Origin: CAMLDH01 sp966250375
GTDB lineage: Bacteria; Pseudomonadota; Gammaproteobacteria; Burkholderiales; Burkholderiaceae_D
Assembly: GCA_966250375.1 (NCBI GenBank)
Contig: CBINHE010000074.1
Coordinates: 1-20,364, forward strand
Reading direction: 5' to 3'
Length of the DNA stretch: 20,364 bases
Shown here: piece after piece, positions 7,762 through 16,267 of the stretch
Numbering within the stretch: position 1 is the stretch's first letter
Layout of the letters: each line of letters opens with the position of its first letter
Made by a program: the position numbers and the translations under genes
Notes under the pieces: model-generated
Databases searched by the model: none
Told to the model about the DNA's origin: nothing
The model's input: the letters and a program-made list of their open reading frames with translations, nothing else

Positions 7762-8277
7762 ATGAGATACCGCAGAGCGAACACAGCCGGAGCCACCTAT
7801 TTTTTCACTGTCAATCTCGCAGATCGAAAAAGCGCTCTCCTCACCGAACACATTGATGTACTTCGCAACGCCATGCGAAAAATTCGGCAATCCCATCCTT
7901 TTGACATCATCGCGATGGTGGTATTGCCGGATCATTTGCATGCCATTTGGCGACTGCCGGAAGGTGATGCGAATTTCCCGCTGCGCTGGTCTTTGATCAA
8001 AGCGGCATTTTCACGGGCGATCCCTAAAACCGAGGTGATACGGCGCAGTAGAAAAATGAAACGCGAGCGCGGCATATGGCAACGGCGGTACTGGGAGCAT
8101 CAGATCAGGGATGATGACGACCTGGAAAAACATGTGGCGTACGTTCACTTCAATCCTGTGAAGCATGGTTATGTGGCGAGCGCGGTAGATTGGCCGTATT
8201 CATCCATTCATCGGGAAATTGCGAGCGGAAATCTTACGGAAAGATGGGGCCATGTTGAGACCGCAATCAATGAATGA
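7762..8277 (+). CDS. REP-associated tyrosine transposase (RAYT, Y1/IS200-like)
   Basis: RAYTs are single-strand DNA transposases of the HUH/Y1 superfamily that cut REP hairpins and are thought to spread REP pairs. The start MRYRRANTAGATYFFTVNLADR is the usual RAYT N-terminus, so I chose the ATG at 7762 over 7753. DHLHAIW provides the HxH metal-binding pair (H58 and H60). The motif YVHFNPVKHGYV (from Y127) holds the likely catalytic tyrosine. RRYWEHQIRDDDDLEKH is also family-typical. The length of about 171 residues is normal and the frame is intact, so it may be active. No good ribosome binding site is seen. Identical inverted REPs flank it. The exact catalytic tyrosine is inferred by analogy with E. 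coli TnpA-REP. Confidence 0.9.
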   Translation: MRYRRANTAGATYFFTVNLADRKSALLTEHIDVLRNAMRKIRQSHPFDIIAMVVLPDHLHAIWRLPEGDANFPLRWSLIKAAFSRAIPKTEVIRRSRKMKRERGIWQRRYWEHQIRDDDDLEKHVAYVHFNPVKHGYVASAVDWPYSSIHREIASGNLTERWGHVETAINE

Positions 8278-8301
8278 GCCTGGCCGCCGTTTTTGGAAGG
8301 A

Positions 8302-8337
8302 GATGTTGGGCTGATAAAGCGTTAGCCCAACCTACGC
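8302..8337 (-). repeat. Right REP copy of the RAYT element
   Basis: This is the exact reverse complement of 7710-7745 over 36 bases, with the same internal hairpin. It begins 25 bases after the RAYT stop codon and ends one base before the ylqF stop codon. Perfect identity of the two copies suggests recent insertion or selection by the transposase. Confidence 0.9.
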
Positions 8338-8338
8338 G

Positions 8339-9253
8339 CTACTGATCTACGTCATCCGCCACTTCCGGCTGCTCACCCAATGACGGCGGCGGAACATAGC
8401 TCGCCAACAGCGCGATGCGGCTTTCCGGCGTCTCCAGACTGATGCGTCCAAGCGCTCCCGTACGATAGTCCTGCAAAAAAGTATGCGCGGCTTTTTCAAG
8501 ATCCAGGTCGCCACCCTTCAAGCGAAAACCGCGCTTCTGCGCAACGCCTTCAATCACGCTGACGCCATCGATCCCCGCTGTCTGCATCCCATAACGCGCG
8601 GTGATGAATTGCGGATAACGCGCAAGTACCTGGTCCGCCAGGAATGTGGCCACCTCCTCCTCGATCAACGCATTGCTGCCGATCGCGTGACTGGCCGCGA
8701 GCATCAAGCCATCGCTCGGATGCGCGATTTTCGGCCACAGCATGCCGGGCGTATCGATCAGCACCATGTTATTGCCGAGATACAGACGCTGCTGGGTCTT
8801 TGTCACCGCCGGCTCATCACCCACGGCGGCGACGCGGCGCTTGAGCAGGGCATTCATCAGCGTTGATTTGCCGACGTTCGGAATGCCCATGATCATCATG
8901 CGCAGCGGCTTCAATGCAGTGCCGCGATGCGGCGCCAGCTTCAGGCAAAATCCCGTGACTTTCGCCACATCGGCCGGCTTCTTGCAACTGAGCGCGACCG
9001 CATGCACATTTTTTTGCCGGTTGTAATGCTCGATCCATGCCTTGGTCGCAGCGGGATCGGCCAGATCGCTCTTGTTGAGAATTTTGAGACAGGGTCGCTG
9101 GCGATGCCGGCGCAACTGCTCGATCATCGGGTTGCAACTGGCTTGCGGCAGACGCGCATCCAGCACTTCGATAATCATATCGGTCTTTTCCATGGCTTCC
9201 GCCGCCTTTTTGCGGGCAGCGTTCATGTGACCGGGGAACCATTGTATGGACAT
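8339..9253 (-). CDS. ylqF: Ribosome biogenesis GTPase YlqF/RbgA family
   Basis: This cytosolic, circularly permuted GTPase assists late assembly of the 50S ribosomal subunit in the family's known members. The permuted motif order is clear: NKSD (60-63, G4) comes before GIPNVGKST (123-131, G1), then a threonine in PAVTKTQQ (about 148-154, G2) and DTPG (167-170, G3). MSIQWFPGHMNAARKK at the N-terminus is the family hallmark. The 304-residue length is normal. The start at 9253 agrees with the family, although the ribosome binding site is weak. The TAG stop adjoins the right REP copy. The HDAC-like gene lies 77 bases upstream on the same strand and may be co-transcribed. Confidence 0.93.
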   Translation of the reverse strand: MSIQWFPGHMNAARKKAAEAMEKTDMIIEVLDARLPQASCNPMIEQLRRHRQRPCLKILNKSDLADPAATKAWIEHYNRQKNVHAVALSCKKPADVAKVTGFCLKLAPHRGTALKPLRMMIMGIPNVGKSTLMNALLKRRVAAVGDEPAVTKTQQRLYLGNNMVLIDTPGMLWPKIAHPSDGLMLAASHAIGSNALIEEEVATFLADQVLARYPQFITARYGMQTAGIDGVSVIEGVAQKRGFRLKGGDLDLEKAAHTFLQDYRTGALGRISLETPESRIALLASYVPPPSLGEQPEVADDVDQ

Positions 9254-9330
9254 GCGAGACTTATTTGAGGAGTAAGCCGCTATTTTACTCGGTGGTGACC
9301 AGTCGGCGCGCCCTTATCGATGCGCCGAAT

Positions 9331-10281
9331 TCAATCCAGTTCAGCCAGCACTTTCAAATGCGCGGCGACGCTGCGCCCCAGCGCCGACAGGTTGTAGCCG
9401 CCTTCCAGGCAACTGACGATGCGCCCTTGCCCGTATTGCTTCGCGATCGCCATCACCTGTTGCGTGATCCATGCATAATCCGTCTCAACCAGGCGCATTT
9501 GCCCTATGTCGTCTTCGCGGTGCGCATCGAAACCAGCCGAGATGAAGATCATTTCAGGACGATGCGCATGCAACGCCGGCAGCCATTTTTCAGTCACCAG
9601 CTGACGCACGGTATCGCCTGCGGTGTACGCCGGCACCGGCACGTTGACGGCATTGGCATGCGCGTAGCCGTCGCGTGCGACACCGGAGTATGGATAAAAC
9701 GGATGCTGGAAAAAACTCACCATCAGCACGCGCGGCTCATCGAGAAACGCCTCTTCAGTGCCATTGCCGTGATGGACGTCGAAATCGACAATCGCAACAC
9801 GTTGTAAACCATGCGCTTCCAACGCGCGTCTTGCCGCAATCGCCACGTTATTGAACAGGCAAAATCCCATCGCTTCCGTCGGTCGCGCATGGTGTCCAGG
9901 CGGGCGGATCGCACAAAAGGCATTGTCCAGCGCACCCGATATCACCGCATCGGTCGCCGCGACTGCTGCGCCAGCGGCCCGCAGAGCCGCTTTCCAGCTA
10001 TACGCATTGAGTGAAGTGTCGCCGTCGAGCGAGTAGTAACCGGAATGGCGATCGGTCAACGGTGGTACATGATCCCGTATCGATGCAACAGCATTGGCGG
10101 TATGGACACGCATAATGTGCGCAATGTCGGCTTCGGGCGCTTCCCGATGATCAAGAAAACCGTCGAGGTGGCTCGCAATCAATTGGTCTTCAATCGCGGT
10201 CAGGCGGGCCGGGCACTCTGGATGCCCCGGCCCCATTTCATGGCGCTTGCAATCTGGATGGGTATAAATAGCGGTGGTCAT
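9331..10281 (-). CDS. Histone deacetylase-family amidohydrolase
   Basis: This is a zinc hydrolase of the arginase/deacetylase fold. Bacterial members remove acetyl groups from polyamines, small amides or proteins, and the substrate here cannot be told from sequence. Seen directly are HPECPARL (20-27), RPPGHHARP (126-134, with the catalytic histidine pair 130-131), FCLFNNVAIAA (140-150), VDFDVHHGNGT (165-175, ligands D168 and H170), SAGFDAH (248-254, third ligand D252) and LEGGYNL (292-298). All catalytic positions are present. The length of 316 residues is normal for the class. It is divergent from the moxR cluster and precedes ylqF on the same strand. Confidence 0.92.
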   Translation of the reverse strand: MTTAIYTHPDCKRHEMGPGHPECPARLTAIEDQLIASHLDGFLDHREAPEADIAHIMRVHTANAVASIRDHVPPLTDRHSGYYSLDGDTSLNAYSWKAALRAAGAAVAATDAVISGALDNAFCAIRPPGHHARPTEAMGFCLFNNVAIAARRALEAHGLQRVAIVDFDVHHGNGTEEAFLDEPRVLMVSFFQHPFYPYSGVARDGYAHANAVNVPVPAYTAGDTVRQLVTEKWLPALHAHRPEMIFISAGFDAHREDDIGQMRLVETDYAWITQQVMAIAKQYGQGRIVSCLEGGYNLSALGRSVAAHLKVLAELD

Positions 10282-10478
10282 CGGTCGTGGCTAATTGGAT
10301 ACCGCAGTCAAGCTTGGCATTCTCGAATAAAATTTATAGATTGGACAATAGCATGGTGCACATGGTTGCCAATCCAAGAATCGACGCGTGTCGCTTGACG
10401 GCATGAAGATGCTTTTGGGAATAATCGTGCATGGTACGCTCACCTCTTTTTTACCCTGTCTCCTGTCGTGGAAATCCA

Positions 10479-11399
10479 ATGTTTGCAAAAATACATGCCG
10501 TTGCCAAACAAGTCGGTCAAATCATTGTCGGCAAAGATTTGCAAATCCGCCAATCGCTGGTGTGCCTGCTGGCTGGCGGCCACCTGTTGATCGAAGACGT
10601 GCCGGGCGTTGGCAAGACGACACTGGCGCACGCGCTGGCCGTTTCACTCGGCTTGAAATTCAACCGGATTCAATTCACAAGCGATTTATTGCCGGCGGAC
10701 GTGGTCGGCATTTCCATTTTCGACCGCGAGAAGAACGGCTTTGCCTTTCATCCTGGACCTGTTTTTACCCAAGTTCTGCTGGCCGACGAAATCAACCGCG
10801 CGACGCCGAAAACGCAATCTGCGCTGCTGGAAGCCATGGAAGAGCGGCAAGTCACGGCCGATGGCGTCACACGCGATTTACCCGATCCGTTTTTTATCAT
10901 TGCGACCCAGAATCCGACCCATCAAATCGGCACCTTCCAGTTACCGGAATCGCAATTGGATCGTTTCCTGATGTGTCTGTCACTCGGTTATCCCGATGCA
11001 GCGTCCGAACGCGCATTGCTGATGGGAGAGGATCGGCGCGTGCTATTGAAAACGATGCGCATGGCAATGCAACCGGCCGAGTTGATGGAGGCGCAAAGAG
11101 CGTTGAAGCAGGTGCATACTTCAACGTCGTTGATCGATTACGTGCAGGCATTGGCGCAGGCATCGCGCCAAAATGGCGCATTTGCGGAAGGCTTGAGCCC
11201 GCGCGCAGCCATTGCCTTGATACAAGCCGCACGCGCATGGGCTGCGATGGAGGGGCGCAATCATGTCATTCCGGAAGACGTGCAAGCGGTGCTGGTACCG
11301 GTCGCCGCCCATCGCCTGCGGCCCTTGAAATCGACTGGCAGCGCCGCTTTGGGTAGCCGCGATCTGGTGCTTCAATTAATGAAATCGGTTGCCGTCTGA
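10479..11399 (+). CDS. MoxR-family AAA+ ATPase
   Basis: MoxR ATPases are chaperone-like AAA+ proteins thought to help mature or activate protein complexes, often those encoded beside DUF58 genes. Motifs counted from this start are GVGKTT (43-48, Walker A), LLADEINRA (100-108, Walker B) and ATQNP (142-146, sensor 1), with PESQLDRF nearby. The frame is open from 10431, but the ATG at 10479 (MFAKIHAVAKQVGQIIVGK) gives the family N-terminus and has GGAA upstream; this yields 306 residues. It is the first gene of a same-strand cluster with the DUF58 gene starting seven bases after its stop. Confidence 0.93.
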   Translation: MFAKIHAVAKQVGQIIVGKDLQIRQSLVCLLAGGHLLIEDVPGVGKTTLAHALAVSLGLKFNRIQFTSDLLPADVVGISIFDREKNGFAFHPGPVFTQVLLADEINRATPKTQSALLEAMEERQVTADGVTRDLPDPFFIIATQNPTHQIGTFQLPESQLDRFLMCLSLGYPDAASERALLMGEDRRVLLKTMRMAMQPAELMEAQRALKQVHTSTSLIDYVQALAQASRQNGAFAEGLSPRAAIALIQAARAWAAMEGRNHVIPEDVQAVLVPVAAHRLRPLKSTGSAALGSRDLVLQLMKSVAV

Positions 11400-11405
11400 T
11401 TGACA

Positions 11406-12398
11406 ATGTTCAAGCCCATACAGCGCAGGATCCGCAAGATCATCAACCAATGGATGTTTCGATTGCGCGATCCAGAACCGGGAGAAGTATTCCTCAATCA
11501 GCGCCGCGTATTCATCGTCCCGACGGGGGCAGGATTGGCGTTTGCCGTGATGCTGGTCGTGCTTTTCATCGGGTCGATCAATTACAACCTTAGCCTGGGT
11601 TTTGCGCTGACCTTTCTGACTGCCGGATGCGCGGTCATTGATATGTATCTGACCTTCCGCAATCTGGCGTACCTCCATCTGTCCACTGGTCGTGTGCAAT
11701 CCGTCTTTGCCGGCGAAGAGGCGCAGTTTGAGCTGCATCTGATCAATCGCCGCAAGCATGACCGCTATGCAATCTGGCTCGGCTTCGTCGGTGAAGAATT
11801 GCCTGATCTCGAGCAGGCGGCTGATGTCGCCGCCGATGCCATGCGCAGCGTGACGCTGGCCGTCAAGGCAGAGCAGCGCGGGTGGTTAAACGCGCCACGG
11901 GTGCGGCTGCAAACCCGCTTTCCGCTCGGCTTTTTGCGCGCATGGAGTTACTGGCAACCGGATGCGAGAGCGTTGGTGTATCCGTATCCTGAAGACAATG
12001 CACCGCCGTTGCCGATGGCAGGCGAAGAGAAAGAAGATGGCCATGGACGCGCCGGGCATGACGATTTTGCCGGCGTGCGTGCGTACCAAATGGGTGATTC
12101 AATGAAACTTCTGGCGTGGCGCCAGATTGCCAGAGTCGATCCGGCATTTGGCGGTACGCTGGTGACGAAACATTTTGAGGGTGGCACCGCCAGTGAACTG
12201 CGCATCGACATTTCGACACTGCCGCGCAGCATGGATGTTGAAATGAAATTATCCCGCATGACGCGCTGGGTACTCGACGCGGAGGCGCTTGGATTGGCCT
12301 ATGCGTTTCGCTTGGGCGACATCGCGTTCCCTGCCTCAATTGGCCCAGCCCATCGCGCAGCTTGCCTGCGCGCGCTGGCGCTGTACCCGGCATTATGA
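11406..12398 (+). CDS. DUF58 domain membrane protein
   Basis: This protein has two adjacent membrane segments near the N-terminus (about 37-58 and 62-80), followed by a cytoplasmic or extracytoplasmic beta-rich part and the DUF58 core. The signature is DDFAGVRAYQMGDSMKLLAWRQIAR, equivalent to the usual R-x-Y-x-x-GD...W motif. DUF58 proteins lie next to moxR genes in many bacteria; their biochemical role is poorly known. A TTG at 11400 is in frame, but the ATG at 11406 looks better; 330 residues. The stop codon overlaps the start of the transglutaminase gene as ATGA, indicating translational coupling. Confidence 0.88.
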   Translation: MFKPIQRRIRKIINQWMFRLRDPEPGEVFLNQRRVFIVPTGAGLAFAVMLVVLFIGSINYNLSLGFALTFLTAGCAVIDMYLTFRNLAYLHLSTGRVQSVFAGEEAQFELHLINRRKHDRYAIWLGFVGEELPDLEQAADVAADAMRSVTLAVKAEQRGWLNAPRVRLQTRFPLGFLRAWSYWQPDARALVYPYPEDNAPPLPMAGEEKEDGHGRAGHDDFAGVRAYQMGDSMKLLAWRQIARVDPAFGGTLVTKHFEGGTASELRIDISTLPRSMDVEMKLSRMTRWVLDAEALGLAYAFRLGDIAFPASIGPAHRAACLRALALYPAL

Positions 12399-14413
12399 TG
12401 AAGATGCCGCGCCTGCCGAGCACAGCACGCCCGATGTCGCGCGACAAAGCCGACACGTTGTTGCTACTGGCCGCGTGCAGCTTGGTGCTGACGCCGCATA
12501 TCGGACACTTGCCACCGTGGACGTCATGGATGTGCGGCGTGCTCCTGCTATGGCGCGGTTGGATCACGTTTCGCGGCAACCGCATGCCGTCGCACTGGGT
12601 GCTGGTGCCGATTGCAGCCCTTTCAATGATCGGTGTATTTTCAACCTACAAGACCTTCTTCGGACGCGAGGCCGGCGTCGCGATGCTGGTGTTGCTGCTT
12701 TCATTCAAGCTGCTGGAGATGCGCTCCAAACGCGATTTGTTTTCCGTCGTGTTTGTCAATTTTTTCCTGATGCTGGCGAATTTCTTTTATTCGCAAAGCA
12801 TCGGCACCGCGCTCATGATGATTGCCGCCGTCATTACGATCCTGACCACGCAGTTATCGTTTCAATATACCGGTGTCGTGCCCTCCTTGAAAAAGCGCCT
12901 CGGTTTGGGCGCAATGATTTTCGGACTTGCGGTACCGCTCACGCTGGTGCTCTTTATTTTATTTCCGCGCATTCAGGGACCGTTGTGGGGCTTGCCGAGC
13001 GATGCAAATGACGGGCGCACCGGGCTGTCGGACAGCATGGCACCGGGGAATATTTCGAATCTTGCGCAATCGGACGAGGTGGCGTTTCGCGTCAAATTTC
13101 TTGACCCGGTACCGCCCAAATCCCGGCTGTACTGGCGCGGCGTGGTGCTAGGCAATTTCGATGGCCGCACTTGGACCCAGCAGCAGTCATATGCAAAACC
13201 CGGCCGTCAAATATTGTTGCACGTGCGTGGCACGCCCATCCGACACGAAGTCACCCTGGAACCCAACAACCGCCACTGGCTATTTGCACTGGAACTGCCG
13301 CAAGCCGCGCCGCAGATCGCTGGCAATCCAGCCAGTTTTTCTACCGATCTGCAGCTATTGGCAGCACAACCGATCAACGAGCGCGTACGCTACGGTGCCG
13401 CCTCGTACATCGATTTCGATTTACAACCAAACGAACCGGCAGCCGCCTTGCGGGATTGGCTGCGATTGCCGCGCGCTTACAATCCGCGCACGCTGGAATT
13501 CGCGGCGCGCTTGCGACAGCAAGGCGCTGACAAGCTTCAGCGCATCAATGCGGTACTCGCGTTTTTTCGCGATGAAAAATTCATCTATACGCTGGAGCCG
13601 CCGCTGCTTGGCATGCACACGATTGACGATTTCCTGTTCTCCACGCGGGCCGGATTTTGCGAACACTATGCGAGTGCGTTTGTCGTGCTGATGCGCGCCC
13701 TCGATATTCCCGCTCGCGTGGTGGCTGGCTATCAGGGCGGCGAAATCAACCCGGTCGATGGTTACATGACAGTGCGACAATCGGATGCGCATGCTTGGGC
13801 CGAGGTATGGCTGGAAAATCGCGGCTGGATACGCGTCGATCCGACAGCCGCAGTTGCGCCGGAGCGTATTGAACGGAATTTGGCGACGCTAATACCGCGC
13901 CGCTTGTTCGGCGGGCTGGTCAATTTGAATTTGGGCAAAAATTCATGGCTGTCCAACATCCGCCTCAATTGGGATGCAGTCACCAATGGCTGGAACCAGT
14001 GGGTATTGAATTACACGCCTGACAAGCAACGAAGCTTTATCCGGTCGCTCGGTTTCGACGATGCCGATTGGCGCACCTTGATCGGATTGCTGTTCTCTGT
14101 GGGCGTGCTGGTCATGGCGGCAATCGCTTACCCACTGGTGATGAAACGCCCGAAACTCGATCCCGTCCAGGCGGTGTATGCCAAATTTTGTGACGAATTC
14201 GCGCGCCGTGGATTGATGCGCGCCGGCCACGAAGGGCCACGCGCCTATTTGATGCGCTTGACTGCACCTGATTCACCGCTTGCGGCCGATAAAAAAATTG
14301 CGGTCGCACGCTTTTTACATTTCTATGAAGCAGTGCAATATGGTACGGTAGCAAAACTGTCGCCCGCCTCCACTGTTTCTCAACTCAAATCCTTGTTAGT
14401 CGAATGCCGATAA
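12395..14413 (+). CDS. TgpA-like transglutaminase-domain membrane protein
   Basis: This protein of 672 residues has five or six N-terminal membrane segments (within about 20-190), a large periplasmic part and a further membrane segment near 555-575. The transglutaminase-like core holds the Cys-His-Asp triad: C422 in RAGFCEHYASAF, H466 in DAHAWAEVW and D482 in RVDPTAAV. The architecture is that of TgpA, an essential envelope protein in Pseudomonas aeruginosa. The natural reaction is not known for certain; transamidation, hydrolysis or peptide-bond cleavage are possible. The ATG at 12395 overlaps the DUF58 stop as ATGA. The TTG at 12362 was rejected. mltB starts inside its last codons. Confidence 0.9.
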   Translation: MMKMPRLPSTARPMSRDKADTLLLLAACSLVLTPHIGHLPPWTSWMCGVLLLWRGWITFRGNRMPSHWVLVPIAALSMIGVFSTYKTFFGREAGVAMLVLLLSFKLLEMRSKRDLFSVVFVNFFLMLANFFYSQSIGTALMMIAAVITILTTQLSFQYTGVVPSLKKRLGLGAMIFGLAVPLTLVLFILFPRIQGPLWGLPSDANDGRTGLSDSMAPGNISNLAQSDEVAFRVKFLDPVPPKSRLYWRGVVLGNFDGRTWTQQQSYAKPGRQILLHVRGTPIRHEVTLEPNNRHWLFALELPQAAPQIAGNPASFSTDLQLLAAQPINERVRYGAASYIDFDLQPNEPAAALRDWLRLPRAYNPRTLEFAARLRQQGADKLQRINAVLAFFRDEKFIYTLEPPLLGMHTIDDFLFSTRAGFCEHYASAFVVLMRALDIPARVVAGYQGGEINPVDGYMTVRQSDAHAWAEVWLENRGWIRVDPTAAVAPERIERNLATLIPRRLFGGLVNLNLGKNSWLSNIRLNWDAVTNGWNQWVLNYTPDKQRSFIRSLGFDDADWRTLIGLLFSVGVLVMAAIAYPLVMKRPKLDPVQAVYAKFCDEFARRGLMRAGHEGPRAYLMRLTAPDSPLAADKKIAVARFLHFYEAVQYGTVAKLSPASTVSQLKSLLVECR

Positions 14414-15567
14414 TTTTTCCCGCGCTTGCCCAGCGCTTCCTGCACCTGTCCTTGTTGTCACTCACCGTTGCCATGGCCGGTCCCGTCCATGCCAAAGAGG
14501 TTTCAAAAAAAGCATCCAAGATACGCACGGTCGCGCTCGATCCGGAAAACATCGGCGAGTTCGCCAATTTCGGCCAATGGAAAGAAGTCGTCGATTTCAT
14601 CGACCTGATGGTCGCCAGGCATGGTTTCAACAAGACCGAACTGGAATCCATCCTGCGCAAGACCCACTATGTCGAAAACACCATTCAGTTGATCAAGCCG
14701 GCTCCTCCCGGTCGGCCGAAAAACTGGCGCGCCTATCGTGCGCGCTTTGTCGAACCGGTACGCATCAACGCCGGCGTCGCATTCTGGAATGAACATGCGC
14801 AAGCGTTGGCGCGCGCGGAAGAGCAGTATGGCGTACCGGCCGAGATCATTATCGGCATCATCGGTGTCGAAACCATCTTTGGCCGCCACACCGGCAACTT
14901 CCGCGTGATGGACGCGATCACGACGCTGGCATTCGCTTATCCCGACACACCGAACCGCGTCGCGCGCATGGAATACTTCCGGGGTGAACTGGAAAATACA
15001 TTGCTGTTTGCGCGAGAATCCGGCATCGATCCGTTCACGTTGCTGGGCTCTTACGCAGGCGCGATAGGATGGCCGCAATTCATGCCGGGCAGCATCCGAA
15101 AATTCGCGGTTGATTTCAATAACGACGGCAAAATCGATCTGCGCAATTCGCCGGTGGACGCCATCGGCAGTGTTGCCAGCTTCTTGGCACAGCATGGCTG
15201 GCAGCGCGGCGAGCCGCTGGTATTCCCGGTAACTGTCGCTCCCCGTGTGGGAAACGAAAATGGCAGTTGGGAGAAATTCATTGGCCAAGGCCTGCAAGCC
15301 AAATTCAATGTGGATGAATTAAAGGCTGGCGGCGTAACGCCGGGTGTTGAACCGCCACCCGGCATGCTGTTTGGCTTGGTCGATTTGCAAAACGGACTGG
15401 AGCCGACCGAATACTGGCTGGGCGCCGCGAATTTTTTCGCAATCACACAATACAACCGCAGTTTCTTCTATGCGATGTCCGTGATCGACTTGAGCCGTGC
15501 AGTACGTGCATCGCGTACGCTCGACAAGACTGTCAACGCAACGGCGCCAGCGGTCCCTTTACCATAG
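14404..15567 (+). CDS. mltB: Lytic murein transglycosylase B
   Basis: MltB cleaves the glycan strand of peptidoglycan between MurNAc and GlcNAc, forming 1,6-anhydro ends, in the periplasm. The catalytic glutamate is E156 in IIGVETIFGRHTG. AYPDTPNRVARMEYFRGEL, GSYAGAIGWPQFMPGSIRKFAVDFNNDGKIDL and YNRSFFYAMSVIDL are also typical. An N-terminal signal peptide (about 1-30, ending PVHA-KE) is seen, but no lipobox cysteine, so unlike E. coli MltB this form should be soluble in the periplasm. At 387 residues it is slightly longer than the E. coli protein. The start overlaps the end of the transglutaminase gene by 10 bases. Its 3' end overlaps the convergent YaeQ gene by 35 bases. Confidence 0.93.
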   Translation: MPIIFPALAQRFLHLSLLSLTVAMAGPVHAKEVSKKASKIRTVALDPENIGEFANFGQWKEVVDFIDLMVARHGFNKTELESILRKTHYVENTIQLIKPAPPGRPKNWRAYRARFVEPVRINAGVAFWNEHAQALARAEEQYGVPAEIIIGIIGVETIFGRHTGNFRVMDAITTLAFAYPDTPNRVARMEYFRGELENTLLFARESGIDPFTLLGSYAGAIGWPQFMPGSIRKFAVDFNNDGKIDLRNSPVDAIGSVASFLAQHGWQRGEPLVFPVTVAPRVGNENGSWEKFIGQGLQAKFNVDELKAGGVTPGVEPPPGMLFGLVDLQNGLEPTEYWLGAANFFAITQYNRSFFYAMSVIDLSRAVRASRTLDKTVNATAPAVPLP

Positions 15568-16087
15568 TCAAATCAACCTGCACGGTTTCATCGTTGCCGG
15601 TTATCCAGATTTGCCCATCTTGAATCGTGCATTGCAATTGCATGTTGCGTTGCGCCAATTTTTCCAATGCGACACTGGTCGCCGACGGCAAATTGAAGAC
15701 GGTCAAATTTTTAGCCCGGTCGATTCGGCTGCCGATCTGATTCCACCAGATATTGCTATTGCTGCTGTAACTGTAGATGACAACTTGTTCGGCACGGCCG
15801 CAAGCCTTCAGAATACGTCGATCATCGGGATGACCGACTTCGATCCAGAGATCAATCGCGCCCGTCAAATCCTTCTGCCATAAATCAGGCTCGTCATCGG
15901 CGCTCAAGCCCTTGCCGAACGAAAGCGCTTCATGCGCATTGAGCACAAATGCCAACAGGCGCACCATCATCCTCTCGTCGGTTTCCGATGGATGCCGAGC
16001 GATGGTGAGCACATGATTTTGATAGTAATGCCGGTCCATGTCGGCAATTTGAATGTCGGCTTTGTAAATGGTGGATTTGAGTGCCAT
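15533..16087 (-). CDS. yaeQ: YaeQ family protein
   Basis: The 184-residue protein matches the YaeQ family throughout: MALKSTIYKADIQIADMDRHYY, LTIARHPSETDERMMVRLLAFVLNA, FGKGLSADDEPDLW, DLWIEVGHPDDRRILKACGRA and the later VFNLP. The fold is reported to be PD-(D/E)XK-nuclease-like; the cellular role is unknown, so no function is claimed. Length is normal. It is convergent with mltB, overlapping it by 35 bases, and divergent from the DUF1415 gene over about 180 bases. Confidence 0.92.
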   Translation of the reverse strand: MALKSTIYKADIQIADMDRHYYQNHVLTIARHPSETDERMMVRLLAFVLNAHEALSFGKGLSADDEPDLWQKDLTGAIDLWIEVGHPDDRRILKACGRAEQVVIYSYSSNSNIWWNQIGSRIDRAKNLTVFNLPSATSVALEKLAQRNMQLQCTIQDGQIWITGNDETVQVDLTMVKGPLAPLR

Positions 16088-16267
16088 GATGTCGGTTTGT
16101 ATATGCGCTGCTGATTCTGGAACAACGCCGAAGGATGTGAAGGATAGCTGATTTGCCGCTAGTACGCGGATGATTTTCTCTGTAGCAATGGCCTGACGCC
16201 CTGTAATCTATTTGGCGCATAATTCGCATAATTAATAGCGCCCATTTTCTATTTCACCACGCATCCC

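Larger units (their letters stand above)
7710..8337 (+). mobile_element. RAYT gene bounded by identical inverted REP sequences
   Basis: A REP-associated tyrosine transposase gene lies between two REP copies in opposite orientation (7710-7745 and 8302-8337) that are identical over 36 bases. This is the usual RAYT locus. It sits between the PIN gene and ylqF and touches the 3' ends of both: it supplies the stop codon of the first and begins two bases after the stop codon of the second. Confidence 0.85.

Noticed and set aside
10045..10398. 117-codon plus-strand frame over the start of the HDAC-like gene
   Set aside because: It is mostly antisense to a well-conserved N-terminus and unrecognised.
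14503..15297. 264-codon minus-strand frame opposite mltB
   Set aside because: It is antisense to the conserved MltB coding sequence, with composition produced by the real gene.
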